Source: Gemmatimonadota bacterium (GTDB taxonomy: Bacteria; Gemmatimonadota; Gemmatimonadetes; Gemmatimonadales; GWC2-71-9). Taken from it: DNA of 5,708 nucleotides. The position numbers and the translations under genes were made by a program. The notes under the pieces are model-generated. The model was not told where the DNA came from. It worked only from the letters and a program-made list of their open reading frames with translations, and searched no databases. Positions 1 through 5,407 of this stretch are shown in pieces (position 1 is the stretch's first letter; each line of letters begins with the position of its first letter). Location of the stretch: the NCBI GenBank assembly GCA_003222235.1, contig QHVD01000374.1:1-5708 (forward strand), in the 5' to 3' direction.

Positions 1-84
1 GGAGGGTCCATCGGTACGAACTAGGTTTGCGTGCTCGGAACGCCTCCACAAGTCCGATAGAGGGGTTTTCGATCGACATTTGGT

Positions 85-109
85 TTCCCGCACTTGCTTG
101 CTGCGGGAA
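85..109. repeat. Perfect 8-bp inverted repeat (stem-loop)
   Basis: TTCCCGCA (85-92) and TGCGGGAA (102-109) are exact reverse complements around a 9-base loop. No T-run follows on either strand, so it is not a classical intrinsic terminator. Its role is unknown. Confidence 0.5.
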
Positions 110-199
110 CGAGGGCTTTGGTGAGGGCCTCGGCACAGCCGGCGATAGCGGCCTTCCGCAGGAGCGGGTTGGCGTCCGCTGGCGGGCGCGCGAGCCTCT

Positions 200-237
200 T
201 TTGCCGGGGCAGCAAAGTGTCGTCTGCCCCTCGCAAA
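200..237. repeat. 12-bp stem-loop with small internal loop
   Basis: TTTGC (200-204) pairs with GCAAA (233-237), and GGGGCAG (206-212) pairs with CTGCCCC (224-230). A small internal loop (C against TC) separates the two helices, and the apical loop is 11 bases. The fold is strong on either strand. No T-run follows, and the function is unknown. Confidence 0.5.
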
Positions 238-405
238 CTTGTCACCACCCATATCGGGTCGACGATGGCGTATTTCATGCCCTGGGGTCGTGGGCAGAGA
301 TGCGTGTCGACGTGTTCGCGGCAACGGGGCCACCAATGCGGTGTGTGATCCCCTGGGAACGGCTTCATATCTTCTGACGATGGATAAGCTCCCTCTCTAA
401 GATGC

Positions 406-484
406 AAGGGTCCGAAGCAGCGTGGGCGCCCACAACCCAGGGCGAGAAAGGGGGCACCGGAGCGCTTACTACGCTCGGACCCTT
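406..484. repeat. Long-range inverted repeat enclosing a 12-bp palindrome
   Basis: AAGGGTCCGA (406-415) and TCGGACCCTT (475-484) are exact 10-bp reverse complements 59 bases apart. Just inside them GCGT (420-423) can pair with ACGC (471-474). The enclosed segment contains the perfect palindrome GTGGGCGCCCAC (422-433). This layout could fold as a small branched RNA on either strand. I do not recognise a known RNA family. Confidence 0.4.
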
Positions 485-672
485 CCCAACGATCTACTTC
501 GGCGGCATCGCCGGCGGATAGACATGCTCCTAAGGGAACGCATCGCGCGTGGACCGGCGCACGCGGCTCCGCTAAACTCCCGCCGACCACGGGGCCGCGC
601 GGCGTGTCGCCGTAGGCCACGGTGACGTCCTCGACGCCGCGCGCGACCCTGGTCCTCACGAGGAGAGGGCGC

Positions 673-1116
673 ATGGGGCGGCAGAAGAGACAGGCCGCGC
701 GGCGAAGGACGCGCCAGGCGGGACAGCCGCGGGCCAACGCGCTACCAGCCCGTGCGAGACCTCCCTCAACCGCCGATGGGAACGCTCTTCTCGCGGCTCT
801 CGGAACGCAGGTCACGGCCGCAGCCGAGCGCGCGGCGTTCATGGACTCGGCATATCGTGGCCCGCTGTCAATCGACGAGCCGAGGTATCAGGAGCACGCG
901 CAGAAGATTCGAGAGCGGTTCGGCGTTGAGGTCGATTGCCCCGAGCTCACGTATCTCGCCTCACGCCGGGCTCGATTCGAGCATGTGATCGCCTTGCAGC
1001 ACATCGCGCCAAAGTTCGCGGAGCTACTCGAACGACAGCGCACGGAACGCGCTAACCTCTTGCGGAACGCCTTCCCCGGATGCCGCGGAGCTACGCCGAG
1101 ACTACTGCCCTCCTAA
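673..1116 (+). CDS. Hypothetical protein, basic N-terminus, 147 aa
   Basis: I do not recognise this family. The ATG at 673 is chosen because AGGAG at 661-665 sits seven bases upstream; a GTG at 622 in the same frame lacks such a site. Residues 1-32 are very rich in Arg, Gln and Pro and look disordered, perhaps nucleic-acid or membrane-surface binding. Residues 36-135 look like a mostly helical, charged domain, with stretches such as EHAQKIRERFGVEV and FAELLERQRTERANLL. There is no signal peptide or membrane segment. The end overlaps the next gene by 37 bases, which suggests translational coupling. It is most likely an accessory gene of the mobile element, but function cannot be assigned. Confidence 0.55.
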   Translation: MGRQKRQAARRRTRQAGQPRANALPARARPPSTADGNALLAALGTQVTAAAERAAFMDSAYRGPLSIDEPRYQEHAQKIRERFGVEVDCPELTYLASRRARFEHVIALQHIAPKFAELLERQRTERANLLRNAFPGCRGATPRLLPS

Positions 1117-1475
1117 AGAAGCAGTATCCGGACGCGCCCCGCCCTTTGGTCAACGCCGCAATCGCGTTCGAGGAACACCGCGAGCGGTTTGAAACCGAAG
1201 CGGAGTTTCTCCGCACCCGGTCCCAGAAGATGCCGCGCGTGAACGCCAAAACAAAGAGCGGGCCCGCCGCGGACCTCCTTCTCGTCTCCGTAGCCGATGA
1301 GGTCGCAGAGTGGACGAAGCAGCACCCGCGGGGAACCGGGGACCGCGACTGGATCGCGACCGTGCGGATTCTGGAGTGCCACGGCTGGGACCTGGGGCAA
1401 CTTCCCCAGGAGACCAAAGCCGGACAGCTTGAGGACCGCGTACGTAAAGCACGCGAGAGGGGACGATTGCCCTGA
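1080..1475 (+). CDS. Hypothetical helical protein, 131 aa
   Basis: I do not recognise this family. The ATG at 1080 lies inside the 3' end of the previous gene, so the two overlap by 37 bases in different frames. No clear Shine-Dalgarno sequence precedes it, so translation probably depends on ribosomes arriving from upstream. Residues 5-50 look like two charged helices, including LVNAAIAFEEHRERFETEAEF. A basic Lys/Arg linker follows around 51-62. A second segment (residues 64-108) contains VADEVAEWTKQHP and a Trp/His-containing stretch (WIATVRILECHGWDLG). The tail is strongly basic. There is no signal peptide or membrane segment. Its size and pairing recall two-gene accessory modules, but nothing proves this. 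A strong hairpin covers the last codons and the region just after the stop. Confidence 0.6.
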   Translation: MPRSYAETTALLKKQYPDAPRPLVNAAIAFEEHRERFETEAEFLRTRSQKMPRVNAKTKSGPAADLLLVSVADEVAEWTKQHPRGTGDRDWIATVRILECHGWDLGQLPQETKAGQLEDRVRKARERGRLP

Positions 1476-1496
1476 ATCCTGGGGGATAGTCCCCTC
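1457..1496 (+). terminator. Hairpin at the end of the hypothetical gene pair
   Basis: GAGGGGAC (1457-1464) and GTCCCCTC (1489-1496) are exact 8-bp reverse complements. A competing tight hairpin GGGGA/TCCCC (1482-1486 and 1490-1494) with loop TAG shares the right arm. The pair straddles the stop codon of the upstream gene. No U-run follows, so it may be a Rho-type or mRNA-protecting 3' structure, or a switch between two folds, rather than a standard intrinsic terminator. Confidence 0.35.
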
Positions 1497-1589
1497 CTAA
1501 GCAGGCCCGACTTTCCCTAGCTTCTCACCTTGCTATGTGCGAGACGGTGCGACACCATCTCGCGCGTGACAAGACCGCAGGATGAGTCG

Positions 1590-1769
1590 GTGGCCGGCCC
1601 CGTGCTCCTTCGGCCCGAGGAGGCGGCACGACGGCTCGGCCTCACAGTTCGCGCCCTGGACAAGTGGCGGGCCCGTGGCATCGGCCCCCGGTACGTGCGG
1701 CTCAGCGCACGTGCGATCCGCTACCCACTCGACGCGCTTGAGGCGTGGGTCACCGCGCGGGAGCGCTGA
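1590..1769 (+). CDS. AlpA/excisionase-type helix-turn-helix protein, 59 aa
   Basis: Small DNA-binding protein of the MerR-like HTH_17 (AlpA/excisionase) type. Residues 6-54 cover the whole fold: LLRPEEAARRLGLTVRALDK forms the helix-turn-helix. WRARGIGPRYVRLSARAIRY is the wing, and a final helix, PLDALEAWV, closes the domain. In mobile elements this family binds DNA near attachment sites or promoters and controls excision or integrase expression. The GTG at 1590 is preferred because AGGA at 1579-1582 lies seven bases upstream. GTG at 1566 or TTG at 1530 in the same frame would add 8 or 20 residues outside the domain and lack a clear binding site. It opens a tightly spaced run that continues into the RepA-like ATPase, so it may be the first gene of that transcript. 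Confidence 0.8.
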   Translation: MAGPVLLRPEEAARRLGLTVRALDKWRARGIGPRYVRLSARAIRYPLDALEAWVTARER

Positions 1770-1774
1770 GGCCC

Positions 1775-1840
1775 GTGAAGTTCGTCCTGTCGATCCGTCC
1801 GCTGATCGAGCGCGAGGCGAAGCGCCGGGGGTCGCGCTGA
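1775..1840 (+). CDS. Possible 21-residue micro-ORF coupling HTH gene to ATPase
   Basis: A GTG-started ORF begins five bases after the stop of the HTH gene and reads MKFVLSIRPLIEREAKRRGS plus a final Arg. Its TGA (1838-1840) shares one base with the ATG of the ATPase gene. GAGG (1768-1771) lies close upstream, at rather short spacing. The peptide is basic and amphipathic. The exact TGATG junction fits a translational coupling leader that loads ribosomes onto the ATPase start. It may have no function as a protein. The ORF is short enough to be chance; the junction geometry is the main argument for it. Confidence 0.3.
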   Translation: MKFVLSIRPLIEREAKRRGSR

Positions 1841-3540
1841 TGGCCCGCCCCGGGAAACGCGCGAAGAAGAAGCAGAGCGCCCCGAGCAGTACCGCGGCGA
1901 CCTCCAATCCTGTCGTCACCCTCACTCGTGCCTCGGCCATCGTCCCCAGGAACACTGAGTGGGCTTGGAAAGGCCGCATCCCTCTCGGCGCCGTGACCCT
2001 GACGGTTGGCCCGGGGGGGCTCGGCAAGTCGACGCTCATCTATGACCGGATCGCGAAGCTGACCCAGGGTGCCCTTGAGGGCGACCTCTTCGGCACGCCC
2101 GTGACGGTCCTCATCGCGACTGCCGAAGACGATCCAAATGCGGTCGTGGTCCCGCGCCTCATGGCGGTCGGCGCGGACCTCGATCGGGTCTACATCGTCA
2201 CCCTCACGCACGAGGAAGTCGTTGGTGACATCGAGCTTCCGCGCGACATCGAGCAACTCGGCCAGCGCGTCGCGCAGAAGCACGCGAAGTTCCTCTTCGT
2301 CGACCCGCTCATGGCCCATATCTCATTGCGGCTCGACGCCCATCGCGATCAACATGTGCGGGCGGTGCTCGGGCCACTCCGGCGGCTCGGGGAGGAGCAC
2401 GGCATCGCGATTGTCTGCACGCTCCATCTCAACAAGCGGGAGACGGCCGACGTACTGACCCGCGTCGGTGGCTCGGTCGGGTTTGGCGCTGCCGCGCGCT
2501 CCGTGCTGCTCCTCGCCAAGGGCAAAGATGCCCCCGTGGAGGATGGCACGGACGAGGTGGAGGAGACCGAGGACACGGCCGACGACGGGTCGCGCATCAT
2601 GGCCCACGCGAAGTGCAACGTGGGCCCCCTCACCCCGTCGCTGCAACTGCGGGTCAATGAAAAGATCCTGACGAAGGCGGGGCCCAAGGGCGAGGACATC
2701 ATCACGTCGACCATCGTCTGGGGCGGCGAGGTCAGCATCTCGGCCGAGAAGCTCCTGGCCGAGGCCGGCGGCGCGAAGGCCAAGCCCGCCAACCGGGCGA
2801 TGGTGCTCCTGCGTGATTTGCTTTTCTCCGGCCCCCTGCCGGCCGACGACGTAAAGGCCGTCCTCGACGCTGAGAAGATCACCGAGCGCGCTCGGAAGAC
2901 CGCCAAGGCGAAGCTCGCCATCCAGTCCGCCAAGCGCGGGTTCGCTGCGGGGTGGACCTGGGCGCTGCCGCCCAAGAAGGCCACGGTCCTTGTGACAGGG
3001 AAATGTCCTTCTTCGGAAAAGGAGGAGAGAGAGAGAGTCAATAACCCCCATATATTATCGAAGAAGGACAAGGGGGACGGCGCTAGGAGGACGAAGAGGG
3101 ACGAAGAGGGACGCTTCCCTGTCACCACTCCCGCGGCCTTCTTCGCCGGGCAAGGGCAACACTCACACGCACCTGCACCTGGCCCGAGCAACGCGCGAGA
3201 ACGCTGGGGCGCTTTACACCTGCGAGAAGCGCACCGAGAAGTCGCCCGATTGGACGGGCGAGATGGCGGTCGGCAGGTTCGCCCACCGCCTCTCCGCCTG
3301 GACGCAACAGACCAAGTTCGGGGACGACTATTTCGCGGTCAGCGCGTCCCACAAGCAGGGAGGCGGCAGACTCTTCCGCGTACAGGGCCTGCGACGCGCG
3401 GATGTCTACCGGGGCGACCTGACGATCGCGGGTGTGCAGTATCGGGTTTGGGGCCGGCACTGGACGGATCGCTATGGCCGGACGGTCGTCTCGCTCGTCG
3501 CGCTGCCGAAGGAGCCGATCCGATGAAGGCCGAGCCGTAG
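1840..3540 (+). CDS. RepA-like RecA-fold ATPase (AAA_25), extended C-terminal reading frame
   Basis: Replicative helicase-like ATPase of the plasmid RepA/AAA_25 type. Residues 1-25 are a basic, Ser/Ala-rich leader. The RecA-fold core spans about 30-300. It has Walker A GPGGLGKST (57-65), TAEDD with the expected catalytic Glu at 96, Walker B FLFVDP (151-156), and a CTLHLNK sensor-like segment (193-199). GGSVGFGAAARSVLLL follows at 210-225. An acidic insert (about 230-250) interrupts the core, and residues 315-378 resemble the winged-helix tail of this family, ending WTWALP. The family similarity stops near residue 380. Residues 385-430 are encoded by a large inverted repeat, and residues from about 447 to 566 look like out-of-frame translation of the next gene, so the real stop may be lost. 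The ATG at 1840 follows GGGG at 1828-1831 and overlaps the micro-ORF stop. Likely role: unwinding DNA for replication of the excised element. Confidence 0.8.
   Translation: MARPGKRAKKKQSAPSSTAATSNPVVTLTRASAIVPRNTEWAWKGRIPLGAVTLTVGPGGLGKSTLIYDRIAKLTQGALEGDLFGTPVTVLIATAEDDPNAVVVPRLMAVGADLDRVYIVTLTHEEVVGDIELPRDIEQLGQRVAQKHAKFLFVDPLMAHISLRLDAHRDQHVRAVLGPLRRLGEEHGIAIVCTLHLNKRETADVLTRVGGSVGFGAAARSVLLLAKGKDAPVEDGTDEVEETEDTADDGSRIMAHAKCNVGPLTPSLQLRVNEKILTKAGPKGEDIITSTIVWGGEVSISAEKLLAEAGGAKAKPANRAMVLLRDLLFSGPLPADDVKAVLDAEKITERARKTAKAKLAIQSAKRGFAAGWTWALPPKKATVLVTGKCPSSEKEERERVNNPHILSKKDKGDGARRTKRDEEGRFPVTTPAAFFAGQGQHSHAPAPGPSNARERWGALHLREAHREVARLDGRDGGRQVRPPPLRLDATDQVRGRLFRGQRVPQAGRRQTLPRTGPATRGCLPGRPDDRGCAVSGLGPALDGSLWPDGRLARRAAEGADPMKAEP
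2992..3125. repeat. 134-bp imperfect inverted repeat with AT-rich centre and direct repeats
   Basis: The left arm 2992-3015 and right arm 3102-3125 match as reverse complements at 21 of 24 positions; the outer 11 (GTGACAGGGAA / TTCCCTGTCAC) are exact. Two of the three mismatches would be G-U pairs in RNA. The inner part of the left arm, TGTCCTTCTTCG (3004-3015), also has an exact 12-bp complement, CGAAGAAGGACA, at 3059-3070, so two folds compete. Between them lie a GA-rich tract (3021-3037) and a locally AT-rich stretch, ATAACCCCCATATATTATCG (3041-3060). ACGAAGAGGG occurs twice in tandem (3091-3100, 3101-3110). The mix of arms, short direct repeats and an AT-rich core beside a RepA-type gene recalls a replication origin, but that is inference. 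It could also be an inserted palindromic element or a structured mRNA end. Confidence 0.65.
3091..3113 (+). repeat. Tandem 10-bp direct repeat
   Basis: ACGAAGAGGG at 3091-3100 is repeated exactly at 3101-3110 and begins a third time (ACG, 3111-3113). A related unit, CGAAGAAGGAC, lies at 3059-3069. The second copy forms part of the right arm of the large inverted repeat. The copies resemble degenerate iterons, though two and a bit copies is few for that. Confidence 0.6.
3263..3526 (+). CDS. Small hypothetical protein, possibly DUF736-like; start uncertain
   Basis: ATG at 3263 is the only canonical start in this frame, giving 87 residues. The frame already looks coding from about 3182. Codon third positions are G/C-rich there, and the peptide GALYTCEKRTEKSPDWTGEM leads straight into the ORF. 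That segment, followed by RLSAWTQQTKFGDDYFAVSA, resembles my memory of small DUF736-like or phage single-strand-binding-like proteins, where such a motif is near the N-terminus. So the true protein probably begins near 3170-3200, where only CTG codons (3173, 3179) are available. The frame is closed upstream by TGA at 2993-2995. Residues 37-87 look like beta-strand-rich sequence (RGDLTIAGVQYRVWGRHWTD). The whole gene lies inside the extended ATPase ORF, one frame on. ATGA at 3523-3526 ends it. Confidence 0.55.
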   Translation: MAVGRFAHRLSAWTQQTKFGDDYFAVSASHKQGGGRLFRVQGLRRADVYRGDLTIAGVQYRVWGRHWTDRYGRTVVSLVALPKEPIR

Positions 3541-3546
3541 GGATCA

Positions 3547-3978
3547 ATGAACGACCCCGCCCCCACCGACCTGCACGCCTTGCTCGACCACCCCGAGCAG
3601 GTTGCCCAGGTGCCCCCCGAACACCGTCAGGAACTCCTCGACGCCCTGGCCGTGCACGAGGGGCGCTGTCGCGTCGTGCGCGATCTCTTGACGGCGCCGC
3701 TGATAGGGACCGCGACTGCTGGAAACCCGCAGGAGACCACCTTGTGCCGCTACGTCACCCAGGCGGAGGCGGCGGCGATGTTCAACATCCCGCTCTCGAC
3801 CGTCCGCTACCTCACCCGCCGGGGCCGTGTGCCCGCCCTCGGCAAGGGCAAGAACCGCCGACTCCTCCCGGCGGACCTCGCCCGCGAACTTGAGGACTGC
3901 AAGCGCACGGGCCGCACGCTGCGCCCGGGGGGAAAGCCGGCGAGAAGGCCCTTGACCGTGACTGTGCCATTGGAATAG
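3547..3978 (+). CDS. Helix-turn-helix (HTH_17/excisionase-type) DNA-binding protein, 143 aa
   Basis: Two-part protein. Residues 10-52 form an acidic helical segment with the pattern DHPEQVAQVPPEHRQELLDA, perhaps for oligomerisation. Residues 69-117 are a MerR-like helix-turn-helix: YVTQAEAAAMFNIPLSTVRY, then the wing LTRRGRVPALGKGKNRRLL, then the closing helix PADLARELEDC. The tail (118-143) is basic. Families of this kind act as excisionases, regulators or recruiters of replication proteins in mobile elements. The ATG at 3547 has AGGGA at 3539-3543, at rather short spacing. It lies 20 bases after the small gene before it and nine bases before the Xre gene, so co-transcription is likely. It is the second HTH_17-type protein of the element and probably has a different site from the 59-residue one. 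Confidence 0.8.
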   Translation: MNDPAPTDLHALLDHPEQVAQVPPEHRQELLDALAVHEGRCRVVRDLLTAPLIGTATAGNPQETTLCRYVTQAEAAAMFNIPLSTVRYLTRRGRVPALGKGKNRRLLPADLARELEDCKRTGRTLRPGGKPARRPLTVTVPLE

Positions 3979-3987
3979 ATCATCCCC

Positions 3988-4185
3988 GTGACTTGCGAGG
4001 AGCTTCGGCGGATCAGGATGCGGCTCGGCCTCACGCAAGTGGCGTTCGCCCCTCGGCTCGGGATCACGGCGAACAGCTTGGCCCGCCTGGAGCGCGGCGA
4101 GCGCGGGGTCTCCGAGACGCTCGCCCTCCTCGCCCAGGTTGTCGCGCAAGAGGCGCCCGCGCGGCGCCGGAAACGGAGAAGATAG
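3988..4185 (+). CDS. Xre-family helix-turn-helix regulator, 65 aa
   Basis: Small Cro/C1-type DNA-binding protein. Residues 4-54 carry the five-helix Xre fold: ELRRIRMRLGLTQVAFAPRL, then the recognition part GITANSLARLERGERGVSET and a final helix LALLAQVVAQ. A run of basic residues (59-65, RRRKRRR) ends it. The protein is little more than the domain, so it is likely a dimeric repressor or Cro-like switch protein. The start is GTG at 3988, which places the domain right at the N-terminus; no strong ribosome binding site is visible, consistent with coupling to the gene nine bases upstream. Its stop lies three bases before the integrase ATG, so it probably controls integrase or operon expression together with it. 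In the genome it could equally act on the HTH gene at 1590. Confidence 0.85.
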   Translation: MTCEELRRIRMRLGLTQVAFAPRLGITANSLARLERGERGVSETLALLAQVVAQEAPARRRKRRR

Positions 4186-4188
4186 TTC

Positions 4189-5334
4189 ATGGCCCACGTC
4201 GCCCAGTATCGAAAACGAGGGACGCTCCTTTGGCGGTGCGAATACGGGGACGCTGGCGGCCAGCGTCGGCGGAAGCTCTTTCGGACGCGCGAGGCGGCCG
4301 ACGATTTCCTCGCGGAGACGATCCGGCAGGGGCGGCAGCGCCTTGACCCCGAGTTGAGACCGGACATCCCCGTCAGGGAGTACGCCGCCGTCTGGCAACA
4401 GGTCCACCAAGCAAAGACGGCCACGCACAGGGTTTACGAAATCCAGCTCCGGGTTCATCTGCTCCCCGAGTTCGGCGAAACCGCCGTGCGAGATGTCACC
4501 CGCGCCCGGGTCAAACGGTTCCTGGCCGGAAAGCTCGCGGAGTTCCGCGCGAAAGGGCGAGAGGGTGGCCCATCCGTCCGCCTCATACTTGCCGTGCTCC
4601 ACGTCCTCTTGGAGGCCGCCCGCGAGGACCAGCTCATAACCGTGAACCCGGCCGCCAAGCTCGCCAAGGTGATGAAGCTCACCATCAAGCGCCGGGGCCG
4701 CTCGGAGCGGGTGAAGGCCCTCGACCGAACGGAGCGCGATCACTTCCTGGTCACCGCCCGCACCGTCGATCCCTGGCACTGGCGCTTGTGGGCTGTCCAT
4801 GCCCTCGGCGGCTACCGGCCCGGCGAACTCTACGCCCTGACCGACGCCGACCTCCACCTCGACCAGACGCCGCCCACAGTCCGCGTCGAGAAGGCGCTCG
4901 CCGACGACGGCGTCCGGATCGAGACGAGCCCCAAGGGTAACCAAGCCCGCGACGTGGACCTCTCCGCGGCGGCGGTCTCCCTGCTCAAGGCCCACCTCGC
5001 CTGGCGGAAGCAAGAGAAGCTCCGGCGCGGCTGGCGAGAGATGCCCGTGCCCCTGTTCTTCGACGAGGGGGGCGGCTACCTTCAACCGGATGAAGTGCGC
5101 CGCCGGATGAAGCGGGTGCTCACGGCTGCGGGGCTCGCCCCCCACTACAGCCCCCACGGCCTCCGCCACACCTACGCGAGCATCGCGCTCCAGGAGGGCA
5201 AGGACGTCTACTACATCTGCCGCATGCTGGGACACGCCTCGATTCAGGAGACGGTCGATACCTACGCCCGCTGGCTCCCGGCCAACCGCCCCGGCGCGCT
5301 CGACTCGCTCGACCCCGCCCTCGGGGCGTTTTGA
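4189..5334 (+). CDS. Tyrosine recombinase / site-specific integrase, 381 aa
   Basis: Complete phage-type integrase that cuts and rejoins DNA at attachment sites. Residues 4-50 resemble an arm-binding domain (YRKRGTLLWRCEYGDAGG). Residues 60-160 are the SAM-like core-binding domain, and about 175-365 the catalytic domain. All catalytic residues are present: Arg210 in GYRPGEL, Lys249 in SPKGNQARDV, His323 and Arg326 in HGLRHTYAS, His349 in LGHAS, and the nucleophile Tyr359 in VDTYARW. The length is normal and there is no frameshift, so it should be active. The ATG at 4189 has GGAG at 4175-4178 ten bases upstream and lies three bases after the Xre stop. The gene points toward dtd, 99 bases away. 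An integrase at the element boundary normally lies beside its attachment site, so the junction is expected in 5335-5433. Confidence 0.95.
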   Translation: MAHVAQYRKRGTLLWRCEYGDAGGQRRRKLFRTREAADDFLAETIRQGRQRLDPELRPDIPVREYAAVWQQVHQAKTATHRVYEIQLRVHLLPEFGETAVRDVTRARVKRFLAGKLAEFRAKGREGGPSVRLILAVLHVLLEAAREDQLITVNPAAKLAKVMKLTIKRRGRSERVKALDRTERDHFLVTARTVDPWHWRLWAVHALGGYRPGELYALTDADLHLDQTPPTVRVEKALADDGVRIETSPKGNQARDVDLSAAAVSLLKAHLAWRKQEKLRRGWREMPVPLFFDEGGGYLQPDEVRRRMKRVLTAAGLAPHYSPHGLRHTYASIALQEGKDVYYICRMLGHASIQETVDTYARWLPANRPGALDSLDPALGAF

Positions 5335-5343
5335 GGGCCTCCG

Positions 5344-5367
5344 CGTGACCACTTTCGTGACCACGAA
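5344..5367 (+). repeat. Short direct and inverted repeats between integrase and dtd (possible att or protein-binding sites)
   Basis: CGTGACCAC occurs at 5344-5352 and again at 5356-5364, a 12-base period. The second copy is part of the near-palindrome TTCGTGACCACGAA (5354-5367). Repeats at about one helical turn, next to the integrase 3' end, fit arm-type integrase sites or excisionase/HTH sites. That function is inferred from position only. Confidence 0.4.
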
Positions 5368-5372
5368 CCTCC

Positions 5373-5407
5373 AAGCCGCGGAATGACGGCGCTTTTTCGC
5401 ATTCTGC
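5373..5407 (+). terminator. Possible hairpin terminator after the integrase gene
   Basis: GCGGAATG (5378-5385) can pair with CATTCTGC (5400-5407), eight pairs with one G-U, around a 14-base loop. Alternatively GCCG (5375-5378) pairs with CGGC (5387-5390) and is followed two bases later by TTTTT (5392-5396), like a weak intrinsic terminator. Either would lie between integrase and dtd. Confidence 0.3.

Larger units (their letters stand above)
1..672. other. Region without a firmly supported gene; several stem-loops
   Basis: No reading frame here shows a recognisable domain. A minus-strand frame is open from 842 down to 21, and its ATG at 674 would give about 218 residues. The first 30 or so codons of that version have G/C-rich third positions, but no ribosome binding site precedes it. 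Its composition is Arg-, Pro- and Cys-rich, as is common for chance ORFs in GC-rich DNA. Plus-strand frames at 27-377 and 402-521 look no better. What can be seen directly are inverted repeats at 85-109, 200-237 and 406-484, listed separately. The stretch could be chromosomal intergenic DNA, a decayed gene, or the non-coding edge of the element. Confidence 0.4.

Noticed and set aside
402..521. 39-codon plus-strand ORF
   Set aside because: It has no ribosome binding site and sits within the inverted-repeat structure, so it is likely chance.
21..842. Minus-strand frame (up to 273 codons, or about 218 from the ATG at 674)
   Set aside because: Kept only as a remark. It has no ribosome binding site and an odd composition, and its 5' part opposes the gene at 673, which has a good binding site. 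The G/C-rich third positions in its first part leave some doubt.
3003..3044. 13-codon ORF (MSFFGKGGERESQ) starting inside the large inverted repeat
   Set aside because: Too short. It lies in repeat sequence whose own structure explains it.
3059..3113. CRISPR-like array
   Set aside because: The repeats are about 10 bases and directly adjacent, with no spacers. No cas-like gene is present.
2323..3191. Minus-strand frames of 242 and 280 codons
   Set aside because: They are antisense shadows of the ATPase gene, with no domain or ribosome binding site.
122..5341. Shared 10-base word TGAGGGCCTC at 122-131 and 5332-5341 as a possible attL/attR pair
   Set aside because: A single 10-base GC-rich match is plausible by chance in this length, and the right copy overlaps the integrase stop codon. 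It is not enough for an attachment core without an empty site.
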